From assembly GCF_901000735.1 (NCBI RefSeq), contig NC_081547.1, positions 17,596,013-17,660,012 on the forward strand: a DNA stretch of 64,000 bases, given 5' to 3'. The position numbers and the translations under genes were made by a program. Below are positions 1-11,662 of the stretch, piece after piece. The stretch is from Corylus avellana. Taxonomy: Eukaryota > Streptophyta > Magnoliopsida > Fagales > Betulaceae. Under the pieces are notes generated by a model. It was given only the letters and a program-made list of their open reading frames with translations, was not told where the DNA came from and did not search any database. Positions within the stretch are counted from its first letter, which is position 1, and the number at the start of each line of letters is the position of its first letter.

Positions 1-600
1 TTTAGTAGGGCATATGACACATGGCACGTTGTGGTTGGTTTGACATGGACCACCGTGAGTTTCATTGAAGGAATGTAGACGGAGGTACTAGCTCCGTATT
101 TACCGATAACAAAGGTATCCTCTATGATACAAAACGAAACCTAGGTGAAAAAAATTAAAGCGGTTAAAACTCAGGTATTAAAAAGGCAGTTAGCCCAAAA
201 AAAAAAAAAAAACTAGCATATGGGACATGCGTCACATTCTTAGCTATAGTGACGTGGAGATCCGCTAGTTTTGTGGATGAAATATAGATGGAGGTACTAT
301 ATATGTACTTACCCATAGGAAATGTACTATCTACAATACAAAACGAAACCTAAGTAAAAAAAAAATCATTAAAACACAAGTACCTGAAGGGCCAAAAAAT
401 TCTAAGGGTTAAATGCAATTTTGGTACCTGTAGTTAGGGCCAAAATCAAACGGACCCTTAGGTTTCAAAAAGTGTCCCAACTGGTACCTGTGATTATTGA
501 AAATACACACTTGATACTTCCATCCATATTTCATCCAAATATTTAACAGATCTCCACATCAGCACACGTAAAATAGTGACACCTGTCCATAATGCCATAT
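1..600. repeat. Foldback / MITE-like repeat
   Basis: Two imperfect tandem units (about 1-197 and 198-410) share the phrases GATGGAGGTACTA and CAAAACGAAACCTA. A third block (about 480-570) is close to the reverse complement of 240-300: the phrase around GACGTGGAGATCC at 250 reappears inverted near 540-565 with GATGGA/TCCATC and CATTTCATCC/GGATGAAATA. The arrangement suggests a foldback transposon derivative. The segment 411-485 also recurs inverted at 11303-11370. No coding capacity is evident. Element ends and target duplication were not resolved. Confidence 0.5.
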
Positions 601-1364
601 ACTGATGCCAAATCAACAGACTAGATGATGTTGCATTATATCATAGGTGGTACCTATGCTTTTGGTGCCACATATGCTACAAAAAAAAAATGGCAACTAC
701 AGTTAAAAAAATAAAATAAAATTTTTAAACTTAAAAATTGAAAAACGAGTAGCCTTCGTTGTTTTCACCTATACCCAATTCGACCCTTAGGTTTCTTGAT
801 ACATCGGCTGCTTGACCCTTAGGGTTTGCAATGCACACACCATCGTTTCTTGGTACACCGGCTGTCGTCTATTGATTCGTCTAGAACAAAAGTTCTGAAC
901 CAAGGATTTCTTATTCAATTGTTGTTATTCGAACAAAGACCGAATATTTTGGCTGTTTCTGGTACTCTGCACTCCTTATGGCGGAGTCTAAAAGTGAAGA
1001 AAGGAGAAGTACTCACAGATGCCGATACCAGACTCAGCCAAAGCGCCTCACAGTCATGCACTTGTTTCATTATTCAATTTTTTTTTTTTTTTACTAAGCA
1101 AGAGAGAGAACCTATAAATATGTTACTTTTGAAAAAGATGTTGTTTTTGAAAACAGAGTTTGCCTTTGGAAAAATATTTTTCCTTGGGGAAAAGATTGAG
1201 ATTTTGATGAAAAAATTGTCGTGTAAGGCTTTGGGTTTCATAGTGGTTGTCGGTTGTAGAGAGAGTTCTTATTTACTCTTGTAGGTACCTTAATCCACAT
1301 ATCGTTGTTGATGGCTTTAATTTGTGGTCCTTCCAAAATGATATATTTTACGAGTAGTTGGGTG
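601..1364. other. Intergenic, no recognised gene
   Basis: AT-rich sequence with homopolymer runs. An open frame of 152 codons at 826-1284 resembles no protein I recognise and is rich in F, L and K, as expected of chance frames in such DNA. The segment leads into the target site of the solo LTR at 1370. Confidence 0.4.
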
Positions 1365-1369
1365 GATGC

Positions 1370-2606
1370 TGATAAGTGCTAAAATATACATATTTTAGCC
1401 CCTTAATTTATACGTGTCAATCTCTTAGTCATGCTATTTTATGTTGTTTTACTTCCTTTTTGTGTTTTTGTCTGTTTTCAGGTATTTTAAGGAAAAGGAA
1501 GTGTTTTTGGAAGTTTTGAGCATAAAGGACCAAATTTGGGAAAAGCTGGAGTTCGGATCGAGCGCACCACACCTAGGCTCGAGCGCAGCAGAGGAACGAT
1601 CGAGTGCAAGGCATGGCGATCGAGCGCATTCGGGCGACCCAGATACGGAAAGACTTATTTTCCACTTAAAATTAGGTTTTCCCAACCCTAATTGGACTAG
1701 GGTTTTGTTCTCCGATTTTATTAGGTTTTCTAAGGTTTCTAGGTCTTTCTAAAGCCTATAAATAGACCTCTAAGCCTCTTAAAAAATGCACAATTCCAGA
1801 TAAGAGAATTTGGAGGCTACTTCAAGAAGCGTTTTTTGGCTTCTTCTCTCCCTTTTATTATTAGTTTTAGTTTCATTATGTGTAACTAAACTTATTGTTA
1901 AGGCTAGATTGAAGCCCTAATCATGTCTTTTTAATTTAATATTAGTGGCTTTGTTTCAATCATTGTGGTTTAATTTAATTGATTATATCTATGCGATTGA
2001 ATTCCTCATATTTTATGGTATGGATTTGTTAATTAAGTTAATTTAGATGACTGAATCTTGGGCTTAATAAAGTGACAAAAGAACCTCACTATGGGTTCTT
2101 GGCTTAATCAACATGGGAATTAGGAGTAGATACCATGCCCTAGGACTCATGTGTTTGTCGATCTCCATAGAATTATGTTTCCCTAAAGAATAACTTAGTA
2201 GATACCATGCTAAATCCTTCAGGGAAGAAACGAATTAGAGTAGATACCATCTCTAATTCATTGCTTAGGGAGATCAATAGCTTAAAGTGTAGATACCATG
2301 CCCTTAGGTTGACAAGCATTAAATATACAGTATGATTAGAACATTGGCCTAATATTAGCTTAATTAGTATGATTTGTGATGGATATCAAAACCTTAACTT
2401 TTTCATTATCTTTATCTATTTTCAACATTGCAAATCTGTGACAGTTTAGCAATTTAATTTAGGAAAATCAATTCTAACTAAAAACAACAATCCTCGTGGG
2501 AATGATCTTATACTTGCACACTATACTCACGTTTTGATCTCGTGCACTTGCGAGTAAAACGTACCAAGTATTTGCCTATTAATTTAGGTGGGTATTTGGC
2601 ACAACA
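1370..2606 (+). mobile_element. Solo LTR, Athila-like family
   Basis: This 1237-bp LTR begins TGATAAGTGC and ends TTTGGCACAACA. It is flanked by a perfect 5-bp target duplication GATGC (1365-1369 and 2607-2611). A TATA-like CTATAAATAG lies near 1757. Upstream of it (about 1555-1630) are four copies of a CGAGCGCA/CGAGTGCA word. Downstream are four copies of GTAGATACCAT (2126, 2198, 2240, 2289). No internal retrotransposon sequence accompanies it, so it is a solo LTR left by LTR-LTR recombination. Related LTRs lie inverted at 6698-7984 and 59953-61440; the 6698 copy is attached to an Athila pol, which gives the lineage assignment. Confidence 0.9.
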
Positions 2607-2867
2607 GATGCTGGATTTGGGAATAGTTTGGTGGATGGTAGTTTTAGCTGAATTTCAATTTGTTTTTTGTCCACATGCACCATTGTCTTAGAGACATTGA
2701 ACGCCTATGGTCCACTACATCATGGTTAAGGCTAACATTGATATAAGTTCACTTGTTTGTATGATGGTGCATGCATGTGTTTTTTTATATTTGTTCAATG
2801 CATGTGTTTTTTATATTAGGTCATTACATGTTGGTACTAGCTAACGTAGTCGATGCGTGGTGCAGAA

Positions 2868-3536
2868 ATGGATTCTGCTTTGGTAGACTTAGCAATTTAC
2901 CATGGGGGGTCTATGTTTGGAACAAGCCTAGAATATATAGGTGGGTCTATTTTGGACATAATGGATATTGATGCAAACCGCCTTTGTTTCATGGACATTG
3001 AGAATATAGTATAGGACCATCTAGGGTACAGAGGCAATGTTGAAATGTATTACAAGTTTGATGCCGAGGGCTATGAGGGTATTTTCATGGCCTGAAAACA
3101 GATCAAGACATAATTAAAATGCTGAATTAGTTGGTGATAGAGGGGAGACATAAGTTGCACATATTTCTAGAGAATCCAGTTGATGTACCCGAACCAATTG
3201 AAGTAGTGGCTAACCAATCGCCAACTGAAGTTGAGATTAATGACTATGAGTTAAGAGAATCATTAGTGGTAGAATTTGTGGATAAAAAGAATCACAAGCA
3301 GCCCACACATCAGCCTCCACAGCATCCTCCAAAGCTGCCTCCACAAGAGCCCCATCAACGTCAACAACACGATGCCTCGCCCAATGTCCAACCTGATGGC
3401 CTTCCTCTTAGTGACTTTTAGCATACATATGATTATGAACTTGAAATTTATAATGAAAAGAGAACTGAAATATTGAAGGCTGCTAGAAAGGCTACAACAA
3501 GATGGTTTTAGCCATAGGCTGATTCATCTTCAGCAC
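2868..3536 (+). pseudogene. PB1-like N-terminal remnant of a Mutator-type transposase
   Basis: Starting at the ATG at 2868, a frame reads a short protein resembling the PB1-like N-terminal domain found in plant MULE-type transposases and related proteins: a YHGG motif, a YIGG motif, a YRGNVEMYYKF block, and a final HIFLENPVDVPEPI block at 3166-3204. The frame is broken by in-frame stops (near 3012 and 3093) and continues as the open frame 3131-3421, which ends in a P/Q/H-rich tail. No zinc finger or DDE catalytic domain follows, because sequence with an LTR-like start begins at 3552. I infer a decayed fragment. The family assignment rests on motif memory and is moderate. Confidence 0.5.
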
Positions 3537-3551
3537 TCAAGAACATCGGGG

Positions 3552-6500
3552 TGTAATACCCCGACAAAACACCTGTTTTAAAAGGATCTAGATTTCTTAC
3601 TTGACATGTTAATGTTTCCTTAAAAAAAAAAAAAAGCCTTAAACCAAGAGACTAAACCTCTTTCAAATAACCCAAACGCCTTTGGACTTTTAGAAGCAAA
3701 AACCCCAAAACCACACTCACTGACCGAGCACTCACCCAGGGACCACACAAGCACTCGCTCTTGGCCTAGGTGCGAGCACTCGCCCAGGGACCACACGAGT
3801 GCTCACTTAATAGTCTTCAATCCATTGGGAAAAACACAAACATACGCCTGAACCTTTTACCCATTGTGTAAATAGTACCCGAGCACTCGCTCAATAGTAC
3901 CTGAGCGTTAGCTGCCATTTCTAAAAAGAAATTTTAAACTATTCTCCACTTTTCAAACCCAAAGCACACCTCCACCCTCTATATAAACCCTACTTTTCGA
4001 CCCTTAGCCACATATAAACCCTCCACCTATTCCTCTTTAATTGTCCAAGAGAGTTTATACAAATTAAATCCCGTGGGTGTTTCACCTTTTTCGACAATGA
4101 TTATAACACAAGCTTGTTTGTTCATACTTGGACTAAACCTAAATACATGTTAGATTTTGTTAAGATGATTTCTTTCTTGATTTAATAAGTGTTTGTAGTA
4201 AGTGCACGTGTTGATTGGGTGAGAGTATTGGAAATTTTTTTTTATGAAAATTGTTTTTGCTTCACTCAAGCTCTCTCTCCCAAGGGATTTTCGGTTTTGT
4301 CTCTATGTTTCCAATTATACTTGTGAAGCCTTTTGTTCTCAATCATACTCAATCAGGTTTATGCCTCTTCTCTTCCTTGTTGAGTTGAAATTTGGGATTC
4401 TCCTTATTTGGCTTATAGACCTTTATTGTTGAACAATTGTTTGTTGTTCTTGATCTCTCTAAATGCTTGCTTATGTGTCTCCTAGTTTGTTGGGTTTATG
4501 CTTTATTGATTAGCATTTATTGATTATGGAGTTTTGTTTTGGCTTCAAATTCTTGAGCTTGATGGGGTTTGTTTGGCTTTTAATGTTTTTGAAAACTAGA
4601 GTTTATTTTGGGGTTTTGGATTTTCATGTTTTGAAAATAAATTCTTGAATGTTTTTGTTCTCTCAACATGCTTTTAGCCTATTCTCCCCGTTTCTCAATT
4701 TGTATTTAGTCTCTGCTTTGTTGGTTGGTCTTTCTTGAAGGTGTATGTCATTTATGATTCTTTTGCATTTTGGTACACACTTTGACTGAAACTAAAATTG
4801 GTACTCTCATTCATATGATTATTACAAGTATGTTCTTGTGTTGCTTTGAAACGGGTATCTATTTTCTTGAAAAGCAAGTATGTTGTTCTTGTGTTTTTCC
4901 TCAATCTTTTTCTTTCTCTCAACAAAATTTGTGTTTTTGTTTCAAAATCTTTTTGTTGATTGTGTGTGCTTGCATATAGATTCTTGATTATGTCTTGAGT
5001 CTATCCTTATACCTTCTAGAATCCAAGTGTGCACTCTTCTCTGTTTTGGTTATCCCTTCTTGAAGGTGGTTGTTGGTTGTGTCCCTCACCTTCCTGTGCC
5101 AGGTTAAGTTGTGTTTTTTAATCTGGTTGCACTTAGGTTATCTGGAGTGTATTCTCTTAGTTCTTTATAGGAATGTCATCTTTTCCTTCCTCCCAAAGAG
5201 CAAGAGTGGATGTTGTTCCTACACCTCCTATGGCTAGTTGCATTTGCCAAGAGATTTGTGACTGGCTGTGGCTGAGCTATGTTCCTTTCCAAGAAGCGCA
5301 ATCACGAAAAGGGGTAAAGGTTGTCTTGACCTTAATATTTTTGTCTACACACATGCAATCTTATGTGTTATGCTTTACCTTTGCTCAAGTGATTGCATAG
5401 TGTTGTGTCTTTGCATGCTTCTAGTTTTGTTTAACCTTCTTGCCCATTGCATGTTTGTTTTCTCATTGATGATGATGTTGAAATTTGGATAAACCTATGG
5501 TTATTCTCTTTCAAATATTTGGATCTTTGTTTTGTGTGTTTTAATGAATTGAGTACTCCTTAATTCACATGCTCATGTATTTTGGATGTACGATTGGCAT
5601 TTCATTTTCTTGACTCGCACATTTGATACTCTACTTTGGATTTGTTTTTTAGGGGAATGCAGGGTTCATGGTTCATGATTGTGGATCTTCCATACCTTAA
5701 CATTTGGGTTGTTTTGAAACTGCTTTTACACATGCAGAGTATCTTGATAACATGTTAATTTGATTCTTGCTTCTCCCATTACATATTCCCATAACGTGTG
5801 AAACTTGAGACAATTGTCCTTTGATTGTGTGTTGAGATAATGCAATTGTTCATTCACATATTGTGATTATGAGTTTATGGCCTATTGATGGAATGTGCTT
5901 GATATTTGCAAATGCCACGTTGGTTTTGCTCTTTTTTTTTTCTTTTTTTCATGCATCTTGACCTTGTTTGGATGACATGAATTGGGCATTTGAATGGGAG
6001 TTTCTTTGGACTTGCTTGCATTTTCATGTGTATAGTTTGAGCATATCATGATCTCATGTTGTGTTTTGTGCTCATAGTGTATTTTTTGACTTGAGCCATC
6101 TATGTTCCTACTTTGATCTTTTTGTACTCCCTTCTTTATACCTTCCGAGGATACGAGTGATGCCACTTGAATTCCTTCCCTTATCTTTTATGACAAAAAT
6201 GAGGAGAATGTGGTTTGTGGAGAAACTTGTTAAGGAGAGGTTGCACATGTTAAGGGGGAGTTAACATTAGAGCCATTTTGTTATTGTTGTTTGTTCTCAT
6301 TCCTCTTGTCATGTTAATTTGGGGAGAATATGTTCCATTATGAATCCCTTTGACCATTCAGACAAAAAGGGGGAGAAGTATTGTGAAGGGGGAACTTGTT
6401 TTTTTGTTGTTTTGACTCGTGACTATATAATTTGCATATAATATGGGTTGTATATATTGTTCATGAACTCTTGTGTGATATGCATATAATATGGTTTATA

Positions 6501-6697
6501 TGTACTTCTCTTTGATTATGTTGTCTTGACTTTATGACTTGCATATAAGATGGGTTGTATGCTTCTGATAATGTTCATGTACTGTTGTGAGATATACATA
6601 TAACATAGTGTATATGTGCTTCCCTTTGTTTATATTGTTTGAACTTTATGAATTGCATATAATATGGATTGTATGCCTTTTATAACGTCCATGTACT
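3552..6697 (+). mobile_element. Remnant LTR retrotransposon, lineage unassigned
   Basis: TGTAATACCCCGAC at 3552 looks like an LTR 5' end. Iterated words of the type CGAGCACTCGC plus CAGGGACCACAC (about 3724-3915) are followed by a TATA box CTATATAAACC at about 3978, as in plant LTR promoters. The interior is T-rich, with no intact gag or pol. A short open frame at 5173-5400 resembles no family I can name securely. Purine tracts AAGGGGGAG (6252-6260) and AAAAAGGGGGAGAAG (6364-6378) resemble copia-type polypurine tracts. Repeated phrases containing GCATATAATATGG follow (6433-6670). No matching second LTR was found, and the right edge abuts the Athila LTR at 6698. Confidence 0.4.
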
Positions 6698-7984
6698 TGT
6701 TGTGCCAAATACGCACCTAAATTAATAGGCGAATACTCGGCACGTTTTACTCGCAAGTGCACAAGATCAAAACGATAGAATAGCAAGCAAATACAAGATC
6801 ATTCCCACGAGCATTATGAAATTATATTTATAAAGATTTTCCTATTTAATTAACGGAATTAAACTAAATGTCACAAATTTAATTTAATAATAAAATAAAA
6901 TAAAAGATTGACTAAAAATACTAAGAATAAAAAGGGTTGGGATTTGATATCCACCGCTAACCATACTCGAATAAGATAAACAATATGTCAATATTCCAAT
7001 TATATCTAGATATCCAATGTTTGCCAACCTAAGGGCATGGTATATACTCCTTAAGCTATTGATTTTCATAAGCAACGAATTATGCATGGTATCTACTCTA
7101 ATTATTTTCTCTCTCAAAGGATTTAGCATTACACTAAGTTGTTCTTCAAGAGAGCATAAATCTGTGGAAATCGACAGCCACACGAAACCTAGGGCATGGT
7201 ATCTACTCCCAGTTCTCCATGTTGATTAACCCAAGAACCAGTAATGGGGTTCTTTTGTCACTTTATTAAGCCTTGGACTCGGTCATCCAAATTGACTTAA
7301 ATAAGAAGTCCATACCATATGCATATGTTAATTAGGCACATTCATATGAGGAATTAAATAACATAGAAAATAATCAAGTTAAAGATCCAAAATATAATCA
7401 TAGCAAAGGCACCAATATTGAAATCCTAAAAAGACATGACTAGGGCGTCAATCTAGCCCCTAACAAGGGTTTAGTTACACATAATGAAAATAAAACTAAA
7501 AAGGGTAAAGAAGAAACCGAAAACGCTTTTTGCTTGAGCCTCCAATTCTTCTCTCCAAGATTGAATTTCGAATTTTATTAATAGAGGGTTTATTTATAGG
7601 CTTGGGAACAATCCTAGACGTTCTAGTGTAGCCAATCAACTCACAAATCGAGTTGGAATTGGATTCTAGTCATTGAAAGTGTGTGAAACTGTGGCAAACC
7701 ATGTCTCTGCCGCCTAGCGCACAAATGCGCTCGATCGTAAGGTGGTGCGCTAGATTGCATTGCTTCGATCAATCCTTCAGCTTCTATGCTCAATCCCATG
7801 CATTCCAACTTTCTTTCCAAAAATGTCCTTTAAACCTGAAACTTGCCTTAAACGAATTATTTTCTTCAAAACTCTAAAAATGCTAGAAAACATAAAACAA
7901 CACAAGACATCAAATAATAAGGAAACTAAGAGATTAACATATGTGAATTAAGGGGCTAGAATGTGTAACATTCAGCATTTATCA
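6698..7984 (-). mobile_element. Athila 3' LTR
   Basis: On the minus strand this 1287-bp LTR starts TGATAAATGCTG at 7984 and ends GGCACAACA at 6698. It is related to the solo LTRs at 1370-2606 and 59953-61440 and shares the GGTATCTACT (inverse of AGTAGATACC) repeats. A polypurine-like stretch AGTTTGGGGTTG directly precedes it at 7985-7996 on the minus strand, marking it as the 3' LTR of the minus-strand element to its right. A TATA-like CCTATAAATAAA lies on the minus strand near 7590-7601. Confidence 0.85.
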
Positions 7985-8689
7985 CAACCCCAAACTTACA
8001 TATTGCTAGTCCATTAGCAATACAAAACAGAAACTAAACTAAAAAACTGAAAAACTGAAGATAAATCCTTCTTTCGTGGGATTTACGATTGCATTTAACG
8101 TATGCAATAAGCATTTTAAACCCCTAGGCATCCTTAGACGACAAGTGAAGTCTCGTGAGGGTTTAACAAACATTATGCAAAATTTATGTTATCCAAAAGA
8201 TTAAAGTATCACTCAAACAATGATTTTTATTCATTAGCAAGCTTAAAACCACCAACTCCCACTTCACAATGAATTGGAATTCCAAAGTCTAACCACTTAC
8301 AAAAGACAGGCTAAGGCATCACAAGTTCAATTTAGTGTAAAATGAACTAACACATAATTATGAGGCTTCAAATTATTTCCAATGTGCAATGACTCAATAT
8401 CACAAAGTTCACTAGGATTCCCATCGAAATAAATAACCAAGGCATAACTTTCTTTTCTTTCTTTTTGGTCAGACTATGCAATGCTTAGTTCCCTTAAGCT
8501 TTCTAATTGAGCCATGTAATGAGTGTTGAGCCAATGACTCCCAAACCTGATGGTTTTAGGGTATTAGGTGTAAAGATACTCCTATGGACTTACTAACTCG
8601 AATCAAAAAGGCTACAAAACCAAACTAGCCATGACTTTAACCAAATCAAAATTTTTAACTTTTGATGTGAACACTCGGTGCTCAAGGAG

Positions 8690-9591
8690 GCAAGAGGTCC
8701 AGTTACTTAATGAAATTCTCACAATGCTCGATGCTCCAATTCTACTGGTAGATTACATGCCTTCCCAAATACTAACCGATATGGTGACATGCCAATGGGG
8801 GTCTTGTAAGCAGTTCAATAGGCCCATAGTGCATCATTCAATCTCAAGTACCAATCATTTATATTATTGTGCAACGTCTTCTGCAGGATGTTCTTGATTT
8901 CTCGATTGCTGATCTCCACTTGTCCACTTGTCTAGGGATGATATGGAGTGCCCACCTTATATGTGATTCCATACTTCTTTATCAAAGAAGCAAAAGGTTG
9001 ATTGTTGAAGTGGCTTCCTCCATCACTAATTATTGCTCTTGGTGTCCCAAATCGAGTGAAAATATTTTCTTGCAAGAACTTCACAACAACTTGATGATCA
9101 TTAGTCTTTGAGGGGACAACCTTGACCCATTTGGACACATAATCTACACCCATAAGAATATATAAATATCCGAATGAGTTAAGAAATAGGCCCTTAAAAT
9201 CAATACCCCATACATCGAAGAGTTTGACCTCTTGAATGTTTTGTAATGGCATTTGATTTCTGGAGAAGATGTTCCCGGATCTTTGGCATCTGTCACAAGC
9301 ACTGCAAAACCCAAAAGCATCTTTAAATATATGAGGCCAAAAGAATCCAAATTCTAGTACCTTGAGTGCCATTTTCTTGGCTCCAAAATGTCCTCCACAT
9401 GCAAGTTGATGGCAATGTTGTAAGATGCTGATATGCTCTTCCTCTGGTACACATCTCCGGATGATTTGATCAGTGCAAAATTTGAATAGATAAGGTTCAA
9501 CCCAGTGGTACTGTCGAGATATGGACATCAACCTCTTCCTTTCATGACTAGATATACCTGGGGGAAAGACCTTTGTAGTGATGTAGTTCAC
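8690..9591 (-). pseudogene. Athila integrase remnant
   Basis: The open frame 8932-9591 encodes the zinc-binding HHCC region (CHQLACGGHFG, then CSACDRCQR) followed by the DDE core, with the first acidic residue in FDVWGIDF and the second in ISDGGSHF. Further integrase sequence continues with stops to about 8690, including a [17 protein letters not shown] block. The enzyme family inserts retrotransposon cDNA into chromosomes. The block and motif spelling are those of the Athila/Tat side of Ty3/gypsy. The frame is interrupted after the PYHP motif, so it is not functional. Confidence 0.8.
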
Positions 9592-9656
9592 AATGTCAGC
9601 ATACCAAGGTGGGTGGTCATTGACAGCAAATAGCTACTCGTCAAGAAATTGTTCGC

Positions 9657-11028
9657 CTAAGGGAAGTTCACTCCCTCTTCTTCATGAAGCAACCTGGATA
9701 AATGATCTGCAACCACATTCTCACTACCTCTTTTGTCCTTGATTTCTAGGTCAAATTCTTGTAACAGTAAGACCCATCTAATCAACCTAGGTTTTGCATC
9801 TTTCTTTGCAAACAGGTACCTTAGAGCAGCATGATTAGAGAAGATGATAACTTTAGATCCAATCAGATATGACCTAAACTTTTCCAATTCAAAGATGACG
9901 GCTAATAGCTCTTTTTTTGGTGGTGGAATAATTCAGTTGAGCATCATTTAAGGTCCTAGATGCATAATAAATGGCATGAGGTACCTTATCAACTCGCTGA
10001 CCCAAAACAGCTCCCAAAGCAAAGTCACTAGCATCACACATAAGTTCGAACGGAAGGTTCCAATTCAGTGCCATCATTATTGGTGCAGAGGTGGGCAACT
10101 TTTTTAGTCTGTTAAACGCATCCATGCATTCATCAGTCCATAAAAACTTGACGTCTTTGGCCAACAGTACACAAAAGGGTCTAGAGATCTTGCAGAAATC
10201 TTTGATGAATCTTCTATAAAATCCGGCATGCCCTAAAAAACTTCTCACACCCCAGGCCGTCATAGATGGAAGAAGTTTAGAAATGATGTCAATTTTTGCT
10301 TTATCCACCTCAATGCCCTTACTGGAAATAACATGACCTAGCACGATGCCTTGTTATACCATAAAGTGGCATTTTTCCCAATTAAGCACTAGATTGCAGT
10401 CTTCACATCTCTTGAGGACCAGCTACAGATGGTTGAGACATTCATCGAAGTTAGAGCCAAAAACACTTAAGTCATCCATAAATACCTAGATAAATTTTTC
10501 CACCATGTATGAGAAAATGCTCATCATGCATCTTTGAAACGTGGCTAGTGCATTGCATAATTCAAATGGCATCCTTCTGTAGGAAAATGTGCCAAAGGGA
10601 CACGTGAAGGTGGTCTTTTCTCTATTCTCTGGTGCTATTGCAATTTGACTATAGCCACTGTACCGATCCAGGAAGCAATAATACTTATGGTCTTCTAACC
10701 TCTCTAGCACCTGATTAATAAAGGGCAAAGGAAAGTGGTCTTTTCATGTTACCTTGTTGAGCCTTTGGTAGTCAATACATACCCTCCACCCGGTGGTCAT
10801 TCTTGTAGGTACTAGCTCATCCTCTTCGTTTTTCACCACTGTGATTCTACTCTTTTTCGGCACTACTTGAACTAGATTTACCCTTTTACTGTCTGAGATG
10901 GGATAAATAATGCCAACGTCTAGCAACTTTAGAACTTCAGCCCTGACCACATCCTTCATGTGTGGGTTAAGTCTTCTTTGTGAGTCCCTGGTTGGCTTTG
11001 CTTCATTCTCAAGGAGAATTTGATGCAT
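9657..11028 (-). pseudogene. Athila reverse transcriptase-RNase H remnant
   Basis: RT begins in the frame 10744-11028 (RRLNPHMKDVV, then GIIYPISDS) and continues in 10486-10728 (TFTCPFGTFSYRRMPF). The catalytic FMDDL lies just past a stop, near 10470. The 9889-10344 frame holds the RT connection, the LGHVIS block and the start of RNase H (LMCDASDFALGAVLG). The 9657-9887 frame ends RNase H with VVADHLSRL. At least four frame breaks separate these parts. This polyprotein segment would copy retrotransposon RNA into DNA; this copy cannot. Confidence 0.85.
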
Positions 11029-11302
11029 GCATTTGACTGGACTTGTTCCTTTAATGTCGGCAATAATCCACCCTAGCGCAATTTATGTTCTCTGAGAACC
11101 CTTAAAAGCTTTTCCTCTTCCCCCAAACTTAATTCTGAAGCAATAATCCAGGTAATGTATGATTGTCCCCCAAGTAGGCATATTTCAAATGTGTAGGTAG
11201 CTGCTTCAACTTTAAAGTTGGTGCCTAGACAATAGACGGAACACGAGTAGTTATATTTGGTATAAGATTCTCAAAAGAGGATCCATACTTACTTCCATGA
11301 CA

Positions 11303-11370
11303 TTTTTTGAAACCGATAGGCCTGTTTGATTTTGGCCCTAACCATGTGTACCAAAATTACATTTAAAGTT
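11303..11370 (-). repeat. Short dispersed repeat, inverted copy of 411-485
   Basis: The reverse complement matches the start of the window in the phrases TTAGGGCCAAAATCAAAC and GGTTTCAAAAA. It sits exactly where the Athila internal sequence stops being recognisable, so it may mark the truncation point. An A-rich stretch follows (11371-11465). Confidence 0.55.
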
Positions 11371-11507
11371 AACCCTATTAAAAGAAAACCTAAGAATATA
11401 AAATAAAATTATAAAAAATATAATTAAAAAAAAAAAAAAAAAGTAAGAAAAAGAAAAAGAAGCTTGCGACAAACAAATTCTGATCAAGATGTACATGATC
11501 TACTGAG

Positions 11508-11510
<3 letters not shown>

Positions 11511-11539
<29 letters not shown>
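11511..11539 (+). repeat. (CT)n microsatellite in the RPS17 leader
   Basis: A run of about 14 CT dinucleotides lies 124-152 bases before the RPS17 start codon, with a second short CT run at 11554-11568. Pyrimidine-rich tracts are frequent in plant gene leaders and core promoters. No clear TATA box was seen close upstream, which fits the TATA-less promoters of many plastid-protein genes (general knowledge, not proven here). Confidence 0.7.
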
Positions 11540-11662
11540 TCAAACATACCAAACTCTCTCTCTCTCTCCTCTCGAACATACCAAACCCAATCCACACACA
11601 AAAGAGATAAAAACGAAAGCTCACAACTCCATTTCCTTATCCCCCCCCAAACCCATTGAAAA

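Larger units (their letters stand above)
7985..11300 (-). mobile_element. Athila-lineage Ty3/gypsy internal region, 5'-truncated
   Basis: Read on the minus strand, the order is RT, RNase H, integrase, about 700 bp of non-coding DNA, polypurine tract and 3' LTR. Gag and protease are absent. The sequence becomes unrecognisable near 11300, where it meets a small repeat that also occurs at 411-485. The segment 11040-11290 encodes, with breaks, the linker that precedes RT in this lineage. The integrase lacks a chromodomain, as is usual for Athila. Multiple stops and frameshifts show the copy is dead. Confidence 0.85.

Noticed and set aside
826..1284. A 152-codon plus-strand frame
   Set aside because: No homology recognised; F/L/K-rich and includes a run of Phe from a T homopolymer.
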